The translations under genes were made by a program, and so were the position numbers. A DNA stretch of 64,000 nucleotides, from assembly GCF_003597395.2 (NCBI RefSeq), contig NC_133773.1:129976793-130040792 (forward strand), given 5' to 3'. A model generated the notes under the pieces. It searched no databases and was not told the DNA's origin. It saw nothing but the letters and a program-made list of their open reading frames with translations. The stretch comes from Chelonoidis abingdonii. Its lineage: Eukaryota; Chordata; Testudines; Testudinidae. Of the stretch, positions 36,497-47,689 are shown one piece after another (position 1 is the stretch's first letter; each line of letters begins with the position of its first letter).

Positions 36497-36976
36497 GACC
36501 ATGTCTCCATTAGGACTGTTTTGCTGGCATAGCTATACCGGCGTATATACTGGCAAAGCACTCAGTGTGGATGTAATTTATATTGGCAAAACTGTGCTTC
36601 CACAGTATAGCTCATTCCACTGTCCCTAAAAGAAACAAGTTTTACCAGTGAAGTTTTGCCAGCGTGACCACTGCCTGCTCGGCATGGCACTCTGTCCCCC
36701 TCTAGCCGTGGCTAGGCCAGCTAGATATTGATGAGCCTGCTACAATCTTTGCTAACAGAGATGTGTCTTTTAGCTCAGGCAGTAGAGGCTCATACATTAA
36801 GCTCAAGAGGTCCTAGGTTTGATCTCCAGTGATGACAACCAGGTCGGCATTATACCAGTATAACTGCATCTAAACTAGAGACTTCTGCTGGCTCAGTTAA
36901 GTCAGTCAGGGATCACACTTTTTCACATCATTGACCAACAAAACTATAGTGGCAGAAGTCTAGGGTAGACATAGCC
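36497..36976. mobile_element. Harbinger MITE containing a tRNA-derived SINE
   Basis: The left end GACCATGTCTCCATTAGGAC and the right end (inward on the minus strand) GGCTATGTCTACCCTAGAC are imperfect inverted repeats. They are followed inward by matching TTTTG-rich subtermini. The left flank is TAA but the right flank is TTG, so the 3-bp duplication is not confirmed. A tRNA-like segment sits inside at 36770-36830. Confidence 0.6.
36770..36830 (+). repeat. tRNA-derived SINE head (A and B boxes)
   Basis: TTAGCTCAGGCAGTAGA resembles a polymerase III A box and AGGTTTGATCTCC a B box, spaced about 30 bp apart. There is no complete cloverleaf, so this is a SINE head or tRNA pseudogene, not a working tRNA. 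Confidence 0.6.
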
Positions 36977-37285
36977 TTGAAAATCCCAGACATGGGCTCT
37001 TGTAATTTACAATGTGCAGGCAGACTTCCATGGATCCACAGAGCTCCATGGATTTCAGTGAAGCTTCCTAGGAGAATAGCAGTCTGCCTGCATGTTGTAA
37101 GTTTGCTGGATCAGGAGCGTCACTTGTATTTTCATTGTGGTAGAGACCTGTGTTCCTACTTGCCTGTACACCCGTGGCACTAGCAACACAAATAATAATC
37201 ATAATTATACAACATGTCACCAAAAGTGGGTTAATCACTCAGATGCCATAGTAATGGGAGCTAACATAGTCCAGAGAGAAACAGA

Positions 37286-37530
37286 GGCCAGGTCTATCCT
37301 GTAGTAATGTCAGTAAAAAAATAAAAATAAAAATAAAAAATATGCCAGCAAAATCCCTCTGTAGATACAGTTACACCAGCAAAAAAGTACCTTTGCTCAT
37401 ATTGCTTATTTTATTGGGTGAACTGATACAAGCTATGCCAGAAAGAAGCACTCTTTTACTCTTTTAGGTGGGGTTCCCAATATATTATACCTACATAGCT
37501 CTACTGGCAATCCCTTCTAGTGTAGGCACA
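37286..37530. mobile_element. Possible Harbinger MITE
   Basis: Starts 'ggccaggtctatcctgtag' and may end at 'tagtgtaggcacaac', the form of Harbinger termini. An (AAAAT)n tract lies at 37313-37339. Another Harbinger-like terminus, GGTCTAGTCTACACTAAAG, begins at 37581. The ends are uncertain. Confidence 0.4.
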
Positions 37531-38639
37531 ACTTATATCTGATATACCTGTATCAGTACATAAGCAAATTCTCTCTCTCTGGTCTAGTCTACACTAAAGA
37601 CCAAGTGATCCACTGTTGGAAAAGCACCGGCAGTGAAGCGTCTATTGTCACCAGCTCAGTCAAGGTAATGGAGGATCTGACACACAGAACTACTCACAGT
37701 GACTGCATCATTCCCAAGTTATAACTTGGAACATGAGACATTTAAAAACCTTTACAAACTGACATTTCCCAATGATAAGAGATTCTTCTTTGGTATGAAC
37801 ACAGAGACCACATCAGAAGAACACTTTTAAAAAAAACCCTCATGTCTCAGATTGAAACTTTATTATATGTATCTTTTTATAGGGAGGGATTTATCATTGT
37901 TTACCACTGTATTGTAAATTAGTTAATATGTTGTTACAACTCCAGCAGAGTCTTTTGTTTAAAGAGGTGAAACTGGATTTTGAAAACTAAATATTTCTAG
38001 TGCATTTTTGTGGGCAACCTATTTTATTGGACTTTAAATAGCAGTTATCTGCATACTCTAGACTCAGTCTGTGATTGACAATAGTTGATGTTGCCATAGA
38101 ATTCATTGTACAGGAGTAAACACCACAGCAATTCTTATTCCTGTGTATATTAAATGCACCAATAATCTCATGTGACTGAGGGGGAAGAGATGGAAAATTA
38201 GAACAAAAATGTAAAATTAGGATTAAATAAGAAAAAGGGTAAAGAAAGTTGGCAAGTTAGGCAGATGGGAAGAGTTGCCAGGAAATGGCAGTCATTGCTG
38301 AGACAGGCAAACTTCATAGATTCAGTTCCATTTGCTTCAAAAAAAGAATTACCTGAACCTCTTTGGAAGGATCATGAAATCAGGTTTTCCTGTGAGATTT
38401 CCAATACTTCCTATTCTGGCAGGGCTATAGGTACCGAAATAATGTCTTGCAGTATTTTGGTACATCTGCATCTGCTCCTGGCCAAACCCAAAAAGTGCGC
38501 CAGTGAGTGAAGACATAATGTAAGAAGAAGTTAACTGCAATTTTTTGAACTTCAAAAAGACTTGAGTTTGCTTCAATGTCTGTCCTGGGAAAAGGTTTAG
38601 TTTACATTGTATTTCCAGCAACACATCCTTAGCAAAGAC
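37531..38639. other. Single-copy DNA, nothing recognised
   Basis: No supported gene or repeat. Confidence 0.45.
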
Positions 38640-38760
38640 AATGGACTAAATTCTGCTCTCAGATACACTGCTGTGAATCTGGAATAATGTCACTGACTCC
38701 TGGAGTCACTCCAGCATTACACTGATGTAAATGGGAACAAAATTTTGCCTGTTGTGTATG
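38640..38760. repeat. Old palindromic amniote repeat
   Basis: 'ggactaaattctgctctcag', 'gactcctggagtcactccag' and 'actgatgtaaatgggaac' form an imperfect foldback, like copies near 4 kb and 48.7 kb. Confidence 0.45.
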
Positions 38761-39879
38761 CTGACTATGAAGTTCCACACCATTTGTACATACACAACTC
38801 TATAGCGTTCCCTGTTTAACCACAGGAAGTACTGCAAAATAACACTGAGGAGTATTCACTTGAATTCTGAATAGCTGCTTGGTTTTGTTGTCTGGGAACA
38901 TTAATAGCAAAGGGTTTTTGCTTTTAGTTCACACAAATATTTGGGGAAATGGCCATTTGCCATAGAAATAACCATATGCTGACCACAAAGTTATTTTTAT
39001 ACACATGCAGGTATGCAGTATTCACAAGGGACGTTCTCACTCATCGTCAACAGATTAGGGAGCAGAAATAACGCCAATGCAACTTAATTGGCCCATCACA
39101 CAACACAAAATAGCAAACACAGAATAAAGAACAGCAGAAAATGAAGTTGAAGTGAAGACAATGCAAGTGACCTAATAGGCTGCAGTATTTCTGCCCAAAG
39201 ATATTTGTTAGATATTTACAAATAATTCATTGAATAGACAAACAGCTAACTTTATCATAAAATTATGGCTACAAGTAGTTTGCCCACCTCTAAACACTGC
39301 CATGATCTTGTGCATCTGTGTCTGAAAACATACCATCCTGGTAAACCATCTCTCACATTTATGTTAGAATAAATAGCAACAATATGTTCTTTCATATTTA
39401 TTCCATCATATTTTCCTGCCAGAGTAACTGTGCACTTGAAAAACTATACTAAATACCTCATCTCCCACTGAAATACAGCTACATCTGAAACAGACAGGTA
39501 CTTAGCAGCACACAGACACATTACAAAAGAGTTTGGAAACAGAAAGCAAAGAGGAATCACCCAGACTGGAACAGCAGAGGGAATTTAGATAGGCACAATG
39601 TACTTACCCAAAAATTTTGCCAGAAACTCTGGTCCCTTCTACCCCTCCACCAGCACAAAAAGTTCTGTGAGTCCTTTAATAGTCAGAAGTCATTTTGCAT
39701 CTCCTCTGAGAAAATATAAATATTTGGATGTCACTAACAAGCTCACTGGAAGCATGTTCCAAGTGCCATTTAGAGGTGGAATATGGATTTCTCTCTCTTA
39801 GCACCTAACACTCTTTAATTTATCCTCATCTCACCCTCTATCAGGTAAGGAAATGCTATTTTCTCCATTTCACATCTCT
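38761..39879. other. Single-copy DNA, nothing recognised
   Basis: No supported gene or repeat. Confidence 0.45.
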
Positions 39880-41010
39880 ATGTGACCTCCATAGATCTTA
39901 CAAAGGCTTTTGACCTACTCAGCAAAAAAGGTCTTTTCCAACTGCTAGACAGACCTGGTTGCTCCCCATTCTCCTCAGTCTGTTTTGATCTTTCCATGAT
40001 GGCATGAAGTCTACAGCTCAGTATGACAGTGATCAATCTGAAAGCTTTGAAATTTGCAATGGTGTCAAACAGGGATGTATTCTGGCACCGACACTCTTCG
40101 ACATATTCCTCTCTCTGCTGCTTCATCATGCTTCTCATCTAGCACCAAAGGCGTACATCTCCATACAAGATCAGATGGAAAACTCTAATATTGTTTTTCC
40201 TCCTATATGTGCAAATTCAAACATCTGCTGATAGAATCTCTTTTCAGCAATGATGCAGTGCTCGTCACAGACATTGAAGAGGAGCTCCAGCAACTTTGCA
40301 ATAGCTTTCCTGTAGTTTGTGATGAATTTGGACTAATCATCAGTCTAAAGAAGACCATGATTAAGGTTCAAGGTGCATTGACTGAACCAGAAATTTTAAT
40401 AGCTATTCCCTCCTTAGAAGTTGTGCACATGTTCTGCTATCTAGGATTAAGTGTGTTGGATAACTTATCTCTAGATGACTAGATGAATTCTTGCATTGGA
40501 AATGCAGGTAGTTACCACATTCAGCCAACTGACCAAGCCCATGTGGGATAACAAATAACTAACACTGATCACCAAGATATAGGTCTACCAGACGTGTGTT
40601 CTGAGCCCAGCGTTGGACCACCTACAATAGGCACAAGAGAAGGCTAAACACCTCCCACACCCTCTGTCTTCACTGTATTTTAAATTTCAAATACGAAACC
40701 GAAGCTCCTGACATTGAAATAACTGAAAAAGCACAATTGCGAAATCTGATCACTGTTCTCAGACACAGACATCTCTCTTGTGTACGTCATCTGCACCAGA
40801 TGGATGGACACATTCCAAAGGATCTTCATGGAAAACTTGCAGATCCTCCAAAGCCACTGGGCTGATCTACACTCAGGTTCAAGAACATTTGCAAGAGCGA
40901 CTGAAACTTTCAGCATTCACACCACAAACTGGGAAGATGCAGGCCACATTGAGGACTGCTCTGCACCAGGGAGTCAAAGAGGCTGAAGAGAGGTAGATGA
41001 GGAAGAGGAA
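39880..41010 (+). pseudogene. RTE-like non-LTR retrotransposon pol pseudogene
   Basis: The plus strand reads DLTKAFDLLSKKGLF, then in other frames FEICNGVKQGCILAPTLFDI, LFSNDAVLVTDIEEELQQL, EFGLIISLKKTMIKVQG and CYLGLSVLDNLSLD. This is the palm and thumb of a LINE reverse transcriptase of a type different from CR1. The catalytic FADD box reads FSND, losing the first Asp. A later piece (about 40770-41010) retains NWEDAGHIEDC and GVKEAEER, from the C-terminal end. The coding is split over frames. RTE clade is an inference from motif style. Confidence 0.8.
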
Positions 41011-41194
41011 AGTGCAGCAGGCCTCAAGAACAAACAGTACACCAGGCTTATCCTCTGGCCCTGTGCCTTATGCCTTACTTTATCTGTGGCACTGACTCAC
41101 TTGAAAATTGGATATTTTCTCTACATGTAATGCTGCAGCATGATACATTAACTGAACTGCTTTGGTGCTTACACCATTGTCTTTTGAGATGGAT

Positions 41195-41335
41195 GGTTGC
41201 CATTTCAGAGATGAAGCACTGAGTTACAGAAAGACTAAGTGACTTATCCAAGGTCACACAAGAAGTCTGTGGCAGAGAACTGAATGCAGGTCTCTCAAGT
41301 CCTAGGCAAGCATGTAACAACTGAACCATCTTTCC
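41195..41335 (-). repeat. MIR-like SINE relic
   Basis: 'gactaagtgacttatccaagg', 'tcacacaagaagtctgtggc' and 'gaactgaatgcaggtctctc' follow reverse-complement MIR order. Confidence 0.75.
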
Positions 41336-42397
41336 TCTCTGGAATGAAAGTGAGAGGTGAGTCTTTTTTGAATAATAGAGGGAGTCGATATCAAATATGA
41401 GGATATTCACACTTCAGGGTGGGGGGGAAATCAACAGTTCTTTTGTTTTAACCTTTGTTATGATCTGGAAGCTTAATCCAGCATTCTCAGTCTCCAAAAT
41501 GAATAGAGTAAATTGATATGTCATACAGCTAACAAAATGAGGAGTGTTATGAAGTGCAGGCTGTGTAACTAGACCACATTCAGTACACATCGTATTGTTC
41601 CCACCTATTACCAGAGCCTGAATATGTCAAATATGAACCATTCCACAATCTGCATGCTCATTTATATTACCTTTATGTGAAACTTAAGGAATAAAAAATG
41701 TTCCATTTCCCCTTCAAATGTAACACTGTATTAGACACCCCCAATAGTTATCTTGGCTAGAATACACATAGGGCCATGTTCATTAAAGGAAAAACGGACA
41801 TTTATCTATTTGGTCTTTGAGCATGAAAATTAGACTAAAACTGAGTGAAACTTTTTGAATGGAACATGAAGCTTAATGAAGCTTCCTGGGGTTCACAATA
41901 AGCCTGTGACTCTGGGCAGGTTTGTCTAAAATGCTCACATATTTCATGTGAACTTGAACTGTATTTCATGTAAATCTGCGTTAAAGCTTCCAGCTGATCT
42001 AGGCCAGGTCATGGTTCCATTTAAAAAACATCATGGTTCTGCAAGGTTTCAATCCAAATTTAGACACAAGGTGGGGGCTTTGGGTGAGTGTTGCTCTGCG
42101 TTTCCAAAAAGCCAGACTCAGCGCAAAACTTCAGGGATGTACTTCACCTGAATGAAAATAAAAATGGTTGGGCATGGAATTCCCAAATGGGAAGCGAAGC
42201 CATTAGGTTTTGCACACACTAACAACGCTATCATGGAAATCTATATTTACTTTGTTATGGCCCCCTACCCACAAAGACTTCAGTATTCAAGACCAGGCCC
42301 TTGACTTCCTATCTGACTCTCTTGTTTCTCTACCCATACAATTTCTGTCCCCCACCACAGTCACTAAACTCAGCTATAACTTCCATATTGCTAAGCC
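41336..42397. other. Single-copy DNA; possible LINE 5' extension at the end
   Basis: Nothing definite. The last 150 bp before the Harbinger at 42401 might belong to the L2-like LINE that continues after it, but the match is not convincing. Confidence 0.4.
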
Positions 42398-43032
42398 TAA
42401 GGGTATGTCTACACTACGAAATTAGGTCACATTTATAGACATTGATTTTTCAGAAATTGATTTTATACAGTCAATTATGTGTGTCCCCACTTAAGACCAT
42501 TAAGACCATTAACTCGGCAGAGTGCATCCACAGTACCGAGGCTAGCGTCGACTTCCGGAGCATTGCACTGTGGTAACTATCCCACAGTTCCCACAGTCTC
42601 CATCACCCATTGGAATTCTGGGTTGAGATCCCAATGCCTGATGGGTCAAAAACATTGTCACGGGTGGTTCTGGGTACATGTTGTCAGCCCTTCCATCCCT
42701 CCATGAAAGCAATGGCAAACAATCATTTCTTGCCTTTTTCCCTGGGTTAACCATGCAGACGACATACCACAGCAAGCATGGAATCTGCTCAGCTCACCGT
42801 CACCATACATCTCCTGGGTGCTGGCAGACAAGGGACTGCATAGCTACACAGCAGCAGGTTATTGCCTTTTGGCAGCAGACGGTGCATTACGATTGGTAGC
42901 CATCATCTCCTGGGGGTGCTCTCTTAGCCGACCTCGGTGGGGTCGGTCGGGGCGCCTGGACATAAATGAGAGTGACTCCAGGTCGTTCTCTTTTTAAGTT
43001 TCATCTCCTGGAGATTCAGTCCTGCCTGAAGT

Positions 43033-43158
43033 CGTATTGCACCATCTTCTGGCGAGCAGCCGGGAGACGACAATGGCTAGCAATCGTACTGCATCGTCTT
43101 CTGGCAAGCAGCCAGGAAATGATGATGGCTAGCAGTTGTACTGCATCATCTGCTGCCA
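43033..43158. repeat. 52-bp tandem repeat, about 2.4 units
   Basis: Units begin at 43033, 43085 and 43137 (CGTATTGCACC, CGTACTGCATC, TGTACTGCATC), each followed by 'ttctggc.agcagcc' in the first two. Units differ by about 15%. It is an internal minisatellite of the Harbinger. Confidence 0.85.
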
Positions 43159-43339
43159 GACTAAGATGTATAAGAGAGATGGAGTGAATCAAAACAAGAA
43201 AGAGATCAGATGTGTTTTGTATTCATTTGCTCCCCACTCCCTCCCTCCATGAAACCAACGTCCAACAATCATTTTGGTGAGGTCTGTCAGGGCACCTTGA
43301 AAACTTTAATGGAGATTCAGTCTTGTTTGGAATGGTGGG

Positions 43340-43416
43340 GGGAGTGATAGCTCAGTGGTTTGAGCATTGGCTTGCTAAACCCAGGGTTTTGAGTTCAGTC
43401 CTTGAAGGGGCCATTG
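43340..43416 (+). repeat. Turtle tRNA-derived SINE head
   Basis: The A box region ATAGCTCAGTGGTTTGAGCA (43347) and the B box region GGTTTTGAGTTCAGTCC (43385) match the 5' tRNA-like head of the common cryptodiran SINE. It is cut off after 'gaaggggccatt', so the body and tail are missing. This is the strongest single pointer to a turtle host. Confidence 0.8.
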
Positions 43417-43488
43417 TGTGTGTGTCTCCTTGATGCAAACCCATCTCCTCTGTTGATTTTAATTCCCTGTAAACCATGTCATCAGTTG

Positions 43489-43656
43489 ACACTGCTGCGG
43501 GTCCCTGTTATAGCCTCTAACCTTCATGCCCTTGGAGATGTTTTCAAATGTTTGGGCATTTCATCTTTTGGAACGGAGTTGTGATAGCACGGACTCATCT
43601 CCCCATACACCGATCAGATCCTGTACCTCCCGTTCAGTCCATGCTGGAGCTCTTTT
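43489..43656 (-). pseudogene. Myb/SANT-like Harbinger protein, N-terminal fragment
   Basis: On the minus strand from 43656 one reads KRAPAWTEREVQDLIGVWGD, then ESVLSQLRSKR, a TGA stop at 43563-43561, and in the same frame NAQTFENISKGMKVRGYNRD followed by PQQC. This is the Myb/SANT-like (trihelix-type) domain with its Trp residues W6 and W18 in place. One nonsense codon, in the arginine run (SKR*NAQ), is the only visible break before the sequence diverges after PQQC. The protein would bind transposon ends and help the transposase. Downstream the tRNA SINE replaces the rest of the gene. It is a fragment, not functional. Confidence 0.85.
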
Positions 43657-44329
43657 GCAATTCTGGGACTCCATCATGGTCACCTCTGCTGATGAGATCT
43701 GCACTCACCTACAGATTGTCACGCTGGCCAAACAGGAAATGAGATTCAAAAGTTTGCGGGCCTTTCCCTGTCTACCTGGCCAGTACACCTGAGTTGAAAG
43801 CGCTGTCCAGAGCAGTTACAATGGAGCACTCTGGGAGAGCTCCCAGAGGTCAATACCATCGAATTACATCCACATTACCCCAAATTCAACCCGGCACGGT
43901 CAATTTCAGCGCTAATCCCCTCGTCAGGGGAGAAGTACAGAAATCAATTTCAAGAGCCCTTTAAGTCGAAAAAACAGCTTCGTCGTGTGGACGGGTGCAG
44001 GATTAGATCGATGTAAAGCTGCTAAATATGACCTAAACTCACAGTGTAGACCACGGCTAAGACTGCTTCTCTATTCTCATCCTTCTAGAACTAGCCATGG
44101 CTTCCAGCACAGCATATCGCTCCTTTTCCAGGACTCTCTCTTTTTAGGTTTTCATAATATGGGGCTCAATATCGCCGATGACATCTTCCCTTCTCCCACT
44201 TTCTGTCGGATTCCCACAGAGTTCTTGCATTTCACCTCTCCTCTTTTTCTTCTACACCTCCTCCCTACAGGATGAACTCATCTGCTTCCATGTTATCAGC
44301 TACCATCTTTATCCTGATAATTCTCAGAT

Positions 44330-44758
44330 TAGGATGGCCAGGTGCCCAGTTTTCAACCAGAAAGTCCAATCGAAAAGGGGACTTGACAGTGTCCGGTCAG
44401 CTCTACCTACTGAACACCCAAAGTCCAGTTACTGAAAGCAGGGGAAGCGGGGAGGCACTGGGTCATCACCTGGGCCAGCCGCTACTCAGCCAGGGCCGCC
44501 TTCTATCTGTGTCGGATGGCTGCAGCTCCCAGCCCCAGCTCCATGGGGGAGTCCCTCCTGACCTAGGAGGGGGGGCAAGAGGAGGAGAGGGGAAAAGCAG
44601 CAAGTGTCAAAGGATGGGGGGAAGAGGAGTGGACATGGGGCAGGATCTGTGGGGGAAGAGGTGGGGCGGGGTTTTAGAGGAAAGAGACGGGGCAGGGGAA
44701 GTCCCGGCACTCCTGCTGGAGTGTCCAGTTTTTAAATATTATCCAGTTGGCAACCCTA
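44330..44758. mobile_element. 429 bp hAT-like MITE inserted in a LINE
   Basis: Termini TAGGATGGCCAGGTG and (inward, minus strand) TAGGGTTGCCAACTG are imperfect inverted repeats. They are flanked by an exact TCTCAGAT duplication at 44322-44329 and 44759-44766. The interior is G-rich and includes long but meaningless open frames. Removing it restores the LINE reading NSQIYLSD. Confidence 0.9.
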
Positions 44759-45058
44759 TCTCAGATATACCTCTCTGACATAGACTTCTTCCCCTCTGCT
44801 CTCTCATAGGCCCGGCTGCCTCCTTCAGCCAACCCAACCCAAACTCAACATGGTGAAAATTGAACATCTTGTTTTCCCTTCTTGCTACTCTCCACTCTAG
44901 CTCCTCTCTGTCACTGTCTAGCTATTGATGAACAGTCCAGTATTTTTCCCATCACTCAAACACAAAACATACTGTCATTTTCAGCTCGTTTCTGCTACTG
45001 TCCCATATCCAGGCTGCTGACAACTCTAGTTAGTTTTTCCTTTCAAACATACCAATAT

Positions 45059-45836
45059 GCAGGGGCAGCAGGTTTTTATTATTTTTTGGTGGTGTCCAGA
45101 ATGGGTCCAAGTCCTGCCCCCCTCCCCACGATCTTGTAAGCCGATCTATATTTTTCAAAATAATGTAAAATGGACTGGAAAGAGTAAGCGTTTAACAGTT
45201 TCCCTATATTTCACAATGTCAGGGGCATCAGGGGGGGAGGGGAATGACAGCTCTGGTTGGGGATGAGGGCTCTGGGGTGTGGGAGGGGCTCAGGGCTAGG
45301 GCCGGGGGTGAGGGCCAAAGAGGAGGACTCCCCCCAACCCTCTCCCCACTGGCAGCAGTGAGCTCCAGGGGAGGGGGCCCCCCAAACCCCAGGCAGCGCA
45401 CACACCCCACACCACGGTCCCTGCATGTGCTCCTAGGGCCCCTCTCAGATCCAGGAAGCCCCCTCGCCTCCCCTGATGTGGGTGCCAGAGGTGGGGCTTG
45501 CCATCACGTGTGCGCCTCCTTCCCTCCTCAGGCAGCAGCAGAGACACCACCTCATCCTGCTGCCGGCACCGCTGCCTTTTGTAAGTAGTGGTGACAGCAG
45601 CCGGCGAGAGAGCACAGCACGGAGCCGCAGGGCAGCCACCTGCTGCCCACGGCACAGGCAGGGACGCTCGGGGGAAGGCATATGGGGGGCTGCAAGTGGG
45701 GCCAGGGGATGGTCCAGGGGAGGCATGCAGGGTGGCAGGCGGGACTGGGGGAGAGACCTGGCCTTGAACATTCATGGAGCCAGGCCCCGGGCCCTGAATA
45801 TTGCTGGAGCACAGGCATCATGGACCCATATAACTC
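45059..45836. mobile_element. 778 bp GC-rich insertion with 8-bp TSD
   Basis: An exact ACCAATAT duplication at 45051-45058 and 45837-45844 brackets a GC-rich block that interrupts the L2-like LINE. The ends (GCAGGGGCAGCAGG and ATGGACCCATATAACTC) do not form a clear inverted repeat. The 8-bp duplication suggests hAT mobilisation. Open frames up to 159 aa in several phases reflect GC composition only. Confidence 0.75.
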
Positions 45837-46480
45837 ACCAATATATGTGCCCTTTCTTCTCCAACTCTATTGCCAAAATACTTGTCCATACCCTGGTCAT
45901 TTCGTGCCTTTTTGTCCTCCTTTCCTCTCATCTGATTCCCCTGTAGACCACTGAAAAAATGCTGCTCCTAAAATCCTCCGTTTCACTCATTGGTTGCTCT
46001 CTGTCACTCCCTCTTCAAATTTCTTCACTGGCTGCCATATCAAACTCAAGCTCCTTGTCCTTACCAATAGGGATGTACCCAACTACACTCCGATCTTTGC
46101 TTCAACACAGATTTATTTCTTCACAGCACCTTTTGCTATGCCCAAACAGGCATGCTAGCTACTTCTCTTCTTTCCTTATTTTATACCTTCTTCTATGCAT
46201 GACTTTCTATGTGCAATGTCTCCTTCTTCAGCATGGAACACCTGTCTCTCTCTGAATGCAAACCCTTCCTTAAACCATTCATCTTCCCTGGAGCTTTTCA
46301 AGACTAGTAAACGACCAAAAACCAGTAAAAAATATCCACCCTTCCCCACCTCTGCGTTAAGGTTTTCCACTGGTTAACCTTGAGGTAATTAAGGTTTTCC
46401 AGTGTTATTTGTTTCTGAACTATCCTGTCTGCCTAAAGTGGTAGGGACCGTGTCTTCCTCACTTTTCAGTACTGAGCACA

Positions 46481-46624
46481 CAAACAAAGATATTTCTAGG
46501 TTCAAATCCCAATGATTTGCTTTCTTCTGTTTCTATCCACATTGCTTTGCATCTTATGAGTTGCATTTCAATTCGAATACTTCAGATCAACCCAAAAATT
46601 GAAAGCAAAACTCACTGGAGTCTG
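46481..46624. other. Short unassigned spacer
   Basis: No feature supported. Confidence 0.4.
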
Positions 46625-47050
46625 TTAATCTGTTTTTTTATTATGAACACAGGAAATTACCGTTTGCAATACTGGACTATACAGTGGTCTGTCTAGTCCA
46701 GTATTCTGTTGCTGACACTGACTAGTACCAGCTGTTTCAGTGAAAAGAACAATATACCCTGCAAGAGGTAGCTGTCAGCTAACATGCCCCCAAGGAACAT
46801 CTCTTCTAACCCCCATTGGTTTGAGGTTGGTTTATGCCATGAAAAAATGGCAGCTAGAATCCCTTCCAAAACTCTGGATTTTTTGGAACCCTGTTATCAC
46901 GGGGGATATTGTTGTTACCCATATAAATGTTCAATTCTTAGCCTCAGTCAATGAGTTCCACAGGCTAATTGCGTGTGTTGTGTGAAAAAGTATTCTCTTA
47001 TCAGTTTTAAATTTGCTGCCTTTCCATTCTCAAGTATCCGTGGCACCTTG
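46625..47050 (-). repeat. CR1 LINE 3' fragment
   Basis: 'gtctagtccagtattctgttg' and 'actgactagtaccagctg' are a diverged reverse complement of the same CR1 3' region as at 887-1085. Less certain CR1-like text continues to about 47050. Confidence 0.7.
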
Positions 47051-47689
47051 AGCTTTTATTGGGGCCTGTAGGTATTACAACAATACAATTAAATAATAAT
47101 GACATTTCTTTTGTTTTATAATGTTATTGGGCAAAAGCCTTCCACTTTCCATGGTTCAATATGAAGCCATAGATCAGGCTCTCTTGTTAATTGGCCCAGA
47201 TCCATGAATGTTAGCAAAGCTTTTGAAAAACCTGAAAGGTCATTTCCGTAAAGTTTCACATAGCTCTGCCTATGACACCCACAGCTGATTAGTACATTGA
47301 GAAACAACAGATCTCTTACTTTTGCTGAAAGTAAAAGTTCCCGGAACAGTTCTTTGCAGAAAAATCACCAATCCTCTAAAAACGAAACACACAGCACTAA
47401 ATTAAACTTTGTCATTAAATGATATTGACAAGTCTGTAACTATGATCAATTTTTAAAGTTGGCACCAAAAATCTCCCTCTTGTTCCCTTTGTTTATTGCC
47501 AGCTGTTACATATGCTCCTGCTCACAACTGCAATCTCCTTAGATCCAGAAGTCCCCTGATTTGAGCAGAATCTTTACAGTATTTAGAAAATTTATTCTGA
47601 GTAGTGATCTGACATTGGATGCAGTGAGGAGTGAGAATGTGCAAAGGTAGCCCCTCTGAAACATTTCAAGCAGGCTTTTAAGAAGCTAT
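47051..47689. other. Single-copy DNA
   Basis: No recognised repeat or coding region. Confidence 0.45.

Larger units (their letters stand above)
42401..44057. mobile_element. 1657 bp Harbinger element with TAA duplication
   Basis: Termini GGGTATGTCTACACTAC and the inward right end GCCGTGGTCTACACTGTG are inverted, and both flanks are TAA (42398-42400, 44058-44060), the usual Harbinger 3-bp target. Subterminal regions match the nested element at 25265-27383. It holds a 52-bp tandem repeat, a tRNA-derived SINE and a Myb/SANT gene remnant on the minus strand, but no transposase. Confidence 0.9.
44061..46480 (+). pseudogene. L2-like LINE reverse-transcriptase pseudogene, interrupted twice
   Basis: The pieces are 44061-44329, 44759-45058 and 45837-46480. 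The first reads SVGFPQSSCISPLLFFFYTS (family form [12 protein letters not shown]) and then SYHLYPDNSQI; the next piece continues YLSDIDFF, so the Y-x-D-D box reads YPDN and has lost its second Asp. The last piece has 'tattgccaaaatacttgtcc' and 'tggtcatttcgtgcc' and later MYPTTLRSLL. This non-LTR element is broken by two hAT-like insertions and probably bounded upstream by the Harbinger. It is inactive. Confidence 0.75.

Noticed and set aside
36770..36830. Functional tRNA gene
   Set aside because: A and B boxes are present but no acceptor stem or cloverleaf could be formed; treated as SINE-derived.
44272..44778. 168-codon plus-strand open frame
   Set aside because: Chimeric: it starts in the LINE and runs through the hAT-like MITE; the protein is Gly-rich with no domain.
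45244..45946. Open frames of 114-159 codons in several phases
   Set aside because: They lie in the GC-rich 778 bp insertion and run past its target duplication into the LINE; low-complexity Pro/Gly/Ser composition.
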